From Fructobacillus evanidus (GTDB taxonomy: Bacteria; Bacillota; Bacilli; Lactobacillales; Lactobacillaceae): a stretch of 16,141 nt of DNA. Positions within the stretch are counted from its first letter, which is position 1. Every line of letters starts with the position of its first letter. Both the position numbers and the translations under genes were made by a program. The DNA lies in assembly GCF_963580165.1 (NCBI RefSeq), contig NZ_CAUZLM010000015.1:1-16141 (forward strand), given 5' to 3'. Below the pieces are notes generated by a model. It had not been told where the DNA came from, did no database searches, and was given only the letters and a program-made list of their open reading frames with translations. Positions 13,837 to 16,141 of this stretch are shown here, in pieces.

Positions 13837-16141
13837 TTATCCGCGTAAGAAATATGTGCCATTGTTACCAAAATTATAACTGTGTCCGTCAATGGTTTGA
13901 ATGCCCTGAACAGCGCGACCGCTAGCATCTGTCCAGTAAGTCAATCCCCAAGCAGTCCGCCAACCTTCATTTTGGCGAACGCCATTAACAAACCAGTAAT
14001 AAGTCCCCATGTAGTAGCGGAATCCGGTGTAAAGCTGACCGTTTTCATACCAACGATAGCCACCGTTGGCTGCTGAACCATCATAATCATATCCTGACCA
14101 TGGTTGCAAAACGCCACTTTCATCAGCCCTATACTCTTGGTTTCCTAAAGTAATCATTTGGCTTTTACGAGCAAAGTATGTGCCATCATCACCAAAATAA
14201 TACTGCTTGCCATCAATGGTTTGTAGGCCCTGAACAGCACGACCATTAGCATCCGTCCAATAAGTCATACCCCAAGCAGTTCGCCAGCCTTCATTTTGGC
14301 GTACACCATCAATAAACCAATAGTACGTACCCATATAGAAGCGAAAACCTGTATAAAGTTGACCATTTTCATACCAACGATAACCCCCATTATCAGAAGA
14401 CCCATCGTAATAATAGCCCGACCATGGTTGCAAAACGCCATTTTCATCGGCCTTATATTGTTGGTTCCCTATCGTAATCATTTGGTTTTCACGAGCATAG
14501 TACGTGCCATCGTCACCAAAATAGTATTGCTTGCCGTTGATAGTCTGCAAGCCCTGAACAGCACGCCCATTAGCGTCCGTCCAATAAGTCATTCCCCAAG
14601 CATTACGCCAACCTTCGTTTTGACGAACACCATCAATAAACCAATAGTACGTACCCATATAGAAACGGAAGCCTGTGTAGAGCTGACCATTTTCATACCA
14701 ACGATAACCACCGTTGTACTCTGAGCCATCATACAAATAACCAGTTCCAGTCATTACGACATTCACAATTCCTCGATCATCGGCAGAATAATTTAAGCCA
14801 TTCACGGAAAACGTTTTATTCATTCTTAAGGTAAATGAGCCATCATTACCGAAATAATAAAGATTACCATCAATCGTTTGGAAACCTTGAACTGATCGGC
14901 CATCACTGCCGACATAGTACGTATTTCCCCATGCTTGATGCCAAGCATTCGCATCACGGACTCCATTGTTAAACCAATAATAGGCGCCATAGTAATTTTG
15001 GAAGCCGGTATAAACCTGGCCGTTTTCTAGCCACTCATACCCTGCCAAAGTATTATAATAGCCACTCACCGTTCCTAAGGAATAATTTTGATAGTTGGCT
15101 TGGTATGTGTTATTTGGATTGGCTTGCATGGCTTGTGCAATTTTAGTTCCAATCGCTTGGTAAGTTGCGTTTGTTGGATGAACACCATCTGGTAGTGTCG
15201 TTGCATGATTTTCATCTGTAACGACACCAGCGTTAATAACAGTAATACCCCAATTATTACCAACTTGCGTTAAAGCAGCACGAAGTTGATTCATTGAGAA
15301 ACCACCAGGCCCAATCGTATCGTTATTCTTACCGTTCAAGTAGTCCCCTTGGGGAAGTAAAATATAAATACGAATGTTAGGGTTAGCCTCGTGCAAACGA
15401 CGAATACTATCTTGGTAAGTTTGAATAATCGTATTCAGCGGACTCGTTCCACCGTAATTAATGTCATTGACACCCATACCGATGACAATATCAGTGGCCG
15501 TACTGTAAGCTGCTGATTTAATCGCCTCATCTGTCATCCATGACATATCATTACCGATTTGTGTTCCAGAATGAGCAGAAGTATTTAAGTACAACTTATC
15601 TAAATCTTGGGCTGCATAACTATCATAGGATTGACTACCATCATTGTACGAGTTCCAACCAACGGTTGTTGAATCGCCAAATCCCCAAATAATACCGTTT
15701 TTCGGAGTTAACCGACCGCTATTATCCGCATGGTAAGTAACATTATTAATTTTCATATCAAAATTAACTTGTAACTGGTAACTTTGACTGTCACCAAAGA
15801 AATACTGACTACCACTAATACTTTGTAAGCCAGAAACTGCTTGCCCATCTGCACCAAAATAATATGTGCTTCCCTGGCTCACAACCCAAGTATTTTTTTG
15901 CAAGAGACCATTTTGATAATCAATCAGCCCTTGGGCATTGGAAAAAATACCGTTTTTTAATGACAAAGAACCATCACTAGCGGACGTATAGGTTGTGTCA
16001 GCAAAAGTGATATCCATGTTTTTACGAACCGTGTATGTTTGGTCATCACCGAAGTAATATTGCTTACCGTCGATTGTTTGCAAACCGGATACGGCTTGGC
16101 CATCTGCACCAAAATAATAAGTGTTGGTTTGATCCCAAGCA
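13837..16141 (-). CDS. Secreted SGNH/GDSL hydrolase with glucan-binding repeats on both sides (5' end beyond the window)
   Basis: The frame is open to the window edge (768 codons with the stop), so start and signal peptide are not visible; the TTG at 16083 is internal, since the repeat sequence continues upstream of it. Numbering from 16083, residues 1-130 hold glucan-binding/YG-type repeats (TYYFGADGQAVSGLQ recurs after 85 residues). Residues 131-320 form an SGNH hydrolase with all four blocks: GDS (S138 nucleophile), SG (G173), GVND (N206) and DGVHP (D299, H302). The rest is four aromatic repeats of 111, 108, 108 and 74 residues with GYRWYENGQLYTGF and YYWF motifs. Such repeats bind alpha-glucans in glucansucrases of Leuconostoc and Weissella. 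A cell-surface or EPS-bound esterase (deacetylase) is the likeliest role; the substrate is unknown. The gene has its own terminator, and the O-acyltransferase follows. Confidence 0.9.
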   Translation of the reverse strand, partial: AWDQTNTYYFGADGQAVSGLQTIDGKQYYFGDDQTYTVRKNMDITFADTTYTSASDGSLSLKNGIFSNAQGLIDYQNGLLQKNTWVVSQGSTYYFGADGQAVSGLQSISGSQYFFGDSQSYQLQVNFDMKINNVTYHADNSGRLTPKNGIIWGFGDSTTVGWNSYNDGSQSYDSYAAQDLDKLYLNTSAHSGTQIGNDMSWMTDEAIKSAAYSTATDIVIGMGVNDINYGGTSPLNTIIQTYQDSIRRLHEANPNIRIYILLPQGDYLNGKNNDTIGPGGFSMNQLRAALTQVGNNWGITVINAGVVTDENHATTLPDGVHPTNATYQAIGTKIAQAMQANPNNTYQANYQNYSLGTVSGYYNTLAGYEWLENGQVYTGFQNYYGAYYWFNNGVRDANAWHQAWGNTYYVGSDGRSVQGFQTIDGNLYYFGNDGSFTLRMNKTFSVNGLNYSADDRGIVNVVMTGTGYLYDGSEYNGGYRWYENGQLYTGFRFYMGTYYWFIDGVRQNEGWRNAWGMTYWTDANGRAVQGLQTINGKQYYFGDDGTYYARENQMITIGNQQYKADENGVLQPWSGYYYDGSSDNGGYRWYENGQLYTGFRFYMGTYYWFIDGVRQNEGWRTAWGMTYWTDANGRAVQGLQTIDGKQYYFGDDGTYFARKSQMITLGNQEYRADESGVLQPWSGYDYDGSAANGGYRWYENGQLYTGFRYYMGTYYWFVNGVRQNEGWRTAWGLTYWTDASGRAVQGIQTIDGHSYNFGNNGTYFLRG
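13840..14709 (-). repeat. Tandem 324-bp in-frame repeat (two full units and one shortened unit)
   Basis: Units at 14386-14709 and 14062-14385 each code for 108 residues, and a third at 13840-14061 codes for 74. The landmark TYWTD recurs exactly 324 bases apart. Each unit contains GYRWYENGQLYTGF, YYWF, NEGWR, AWG, YWTDA, GRAVQG and QTI.G. A more diverged fourth unit of 111 residues lies at 14710-15042. Close DNA identity between the units suggests recent duplication or gene conversion. Confidence 0.88.
15123..15693 (-). other. SGNH hydrolase catalytic domain within the repeat protein
   Basis: This is the catalytic segment between the two repeat regions. The nucleophile serine codon is at 15670-15672 (in WGFGDST). 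The block II glycine is in AHSGTQ, the oxyanion asparagine in GVNDI, and the Asp-x-x-His pair in DGVHPT. Order and spacing are those of intact SGNH hydrolases. The family covers lipases, carbohydrate O-acetyl esterases and peptidoglycan or EPS deacetylases. Confidence 0.88.

Noticed and set aside
14296..14724. A 142-codon open frame on the plus strand
   Set aside because: It is antisense to the tandem repeats, repeats itself with the same period, and has no ribosome site; it is a by-product of the codon bias of the real gene.
13840..15042. Regular DNA repeats as a possible CRISPR-like or non-coding array
   Set aside because: The period is a multiple of three, the units are about 324 bp without spacers, and they encode in-frame aromatic glucan-binding motifs.
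16081..16083. TTG as the start codon of the SGNH repeat protein
   Set aside because: The frame continues upstream to the window edge with more repeat sequence (AWDQTNTYYFGADGQAVSG), so the codon is internal.

Overview
The window reads as an exopolysaccharide (EPS) / cell-wall polysaccharide locus of a low-GC Gram-positive lactic acid bacterium. The Leuconostocaceae, possibly Weissella, are the best guess: the glucan-binding repeats resemble those of their glucansucrases, the Shine-Dalgarno sequences are strong, and the Wzx/Wzy cluster is of lactic-acid-bacterial style. The genus is an inference. Every gene I can support lies on the minus strand, so the locus is transcribed from right to left.

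Right end (13837-16141): the 3' part of a large surface protein that runs off the window. It is a catalytically intact SGNH/GDSL hydrolase domain flanked on both sides by aromatic glucan-binding repeats. The C-terminal repeats include two full 324-bp units and a third shortened one. An imperfect terminator follows. Next come an acyltransferase-3 family membrane O-acyltransferase (12622-13662) and a Wzx-type flippase (11146-12588).

Middle (3309-11081): a seven-gene unit with a TGn-extended -10 promoter (about 11126-11154) and a 13-bp perfect bidirectional terminator (3268-3302). The order is priming phosphoglycosyltransferase, Wzz/CpsC-like co-polymerase, Wzy polymerase, DUF4422 glycosyltransferase, UDP-galactopyranose mutase Glf, a GtrB-like polyprenyl-phosphate glycosyltransferase, and a large GT-C-type membrane glycosyltransferase. 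Several of these genes overlap by one to four bases.

Left end (1-3245): a second, shorter GT-C-like paralogue; a GlfT2/RfbF-like galactofuranosyltransferase with its own extended -10 promoter and terminator; a GtrA-like small membrane protein; a hairpin; and the first codons of what looks like an IS3-type transposase at the edge.

How they would work together: the priming enzyme loads undecaprenyl phosphate. DUF4422 and Galf transferases, the latter fed by Glf, extend the repeat unit. Wzx flips it and Wzy/Wzz polymerise it. In parallel, GtrB loads a sugar on polyprenyl phosphate, GtrA would flip it, and one or both GT-C proteins would transfer it to the polymer outside the cell. The acyltransferase and the secreted SGNH protein would add and remove (or trim) acyl groups. 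The most notable elements are the complete GtrA/GtrB/GT-C set with two divergent GT-C paralogues inside a Wzx/Wzy cluster, and the glucan-binding SGNH hydrolase beside an O-acyltransferase. No intergenic stretch exceeds 300 bases; the longest are 13663-13836 and 1550-1697.
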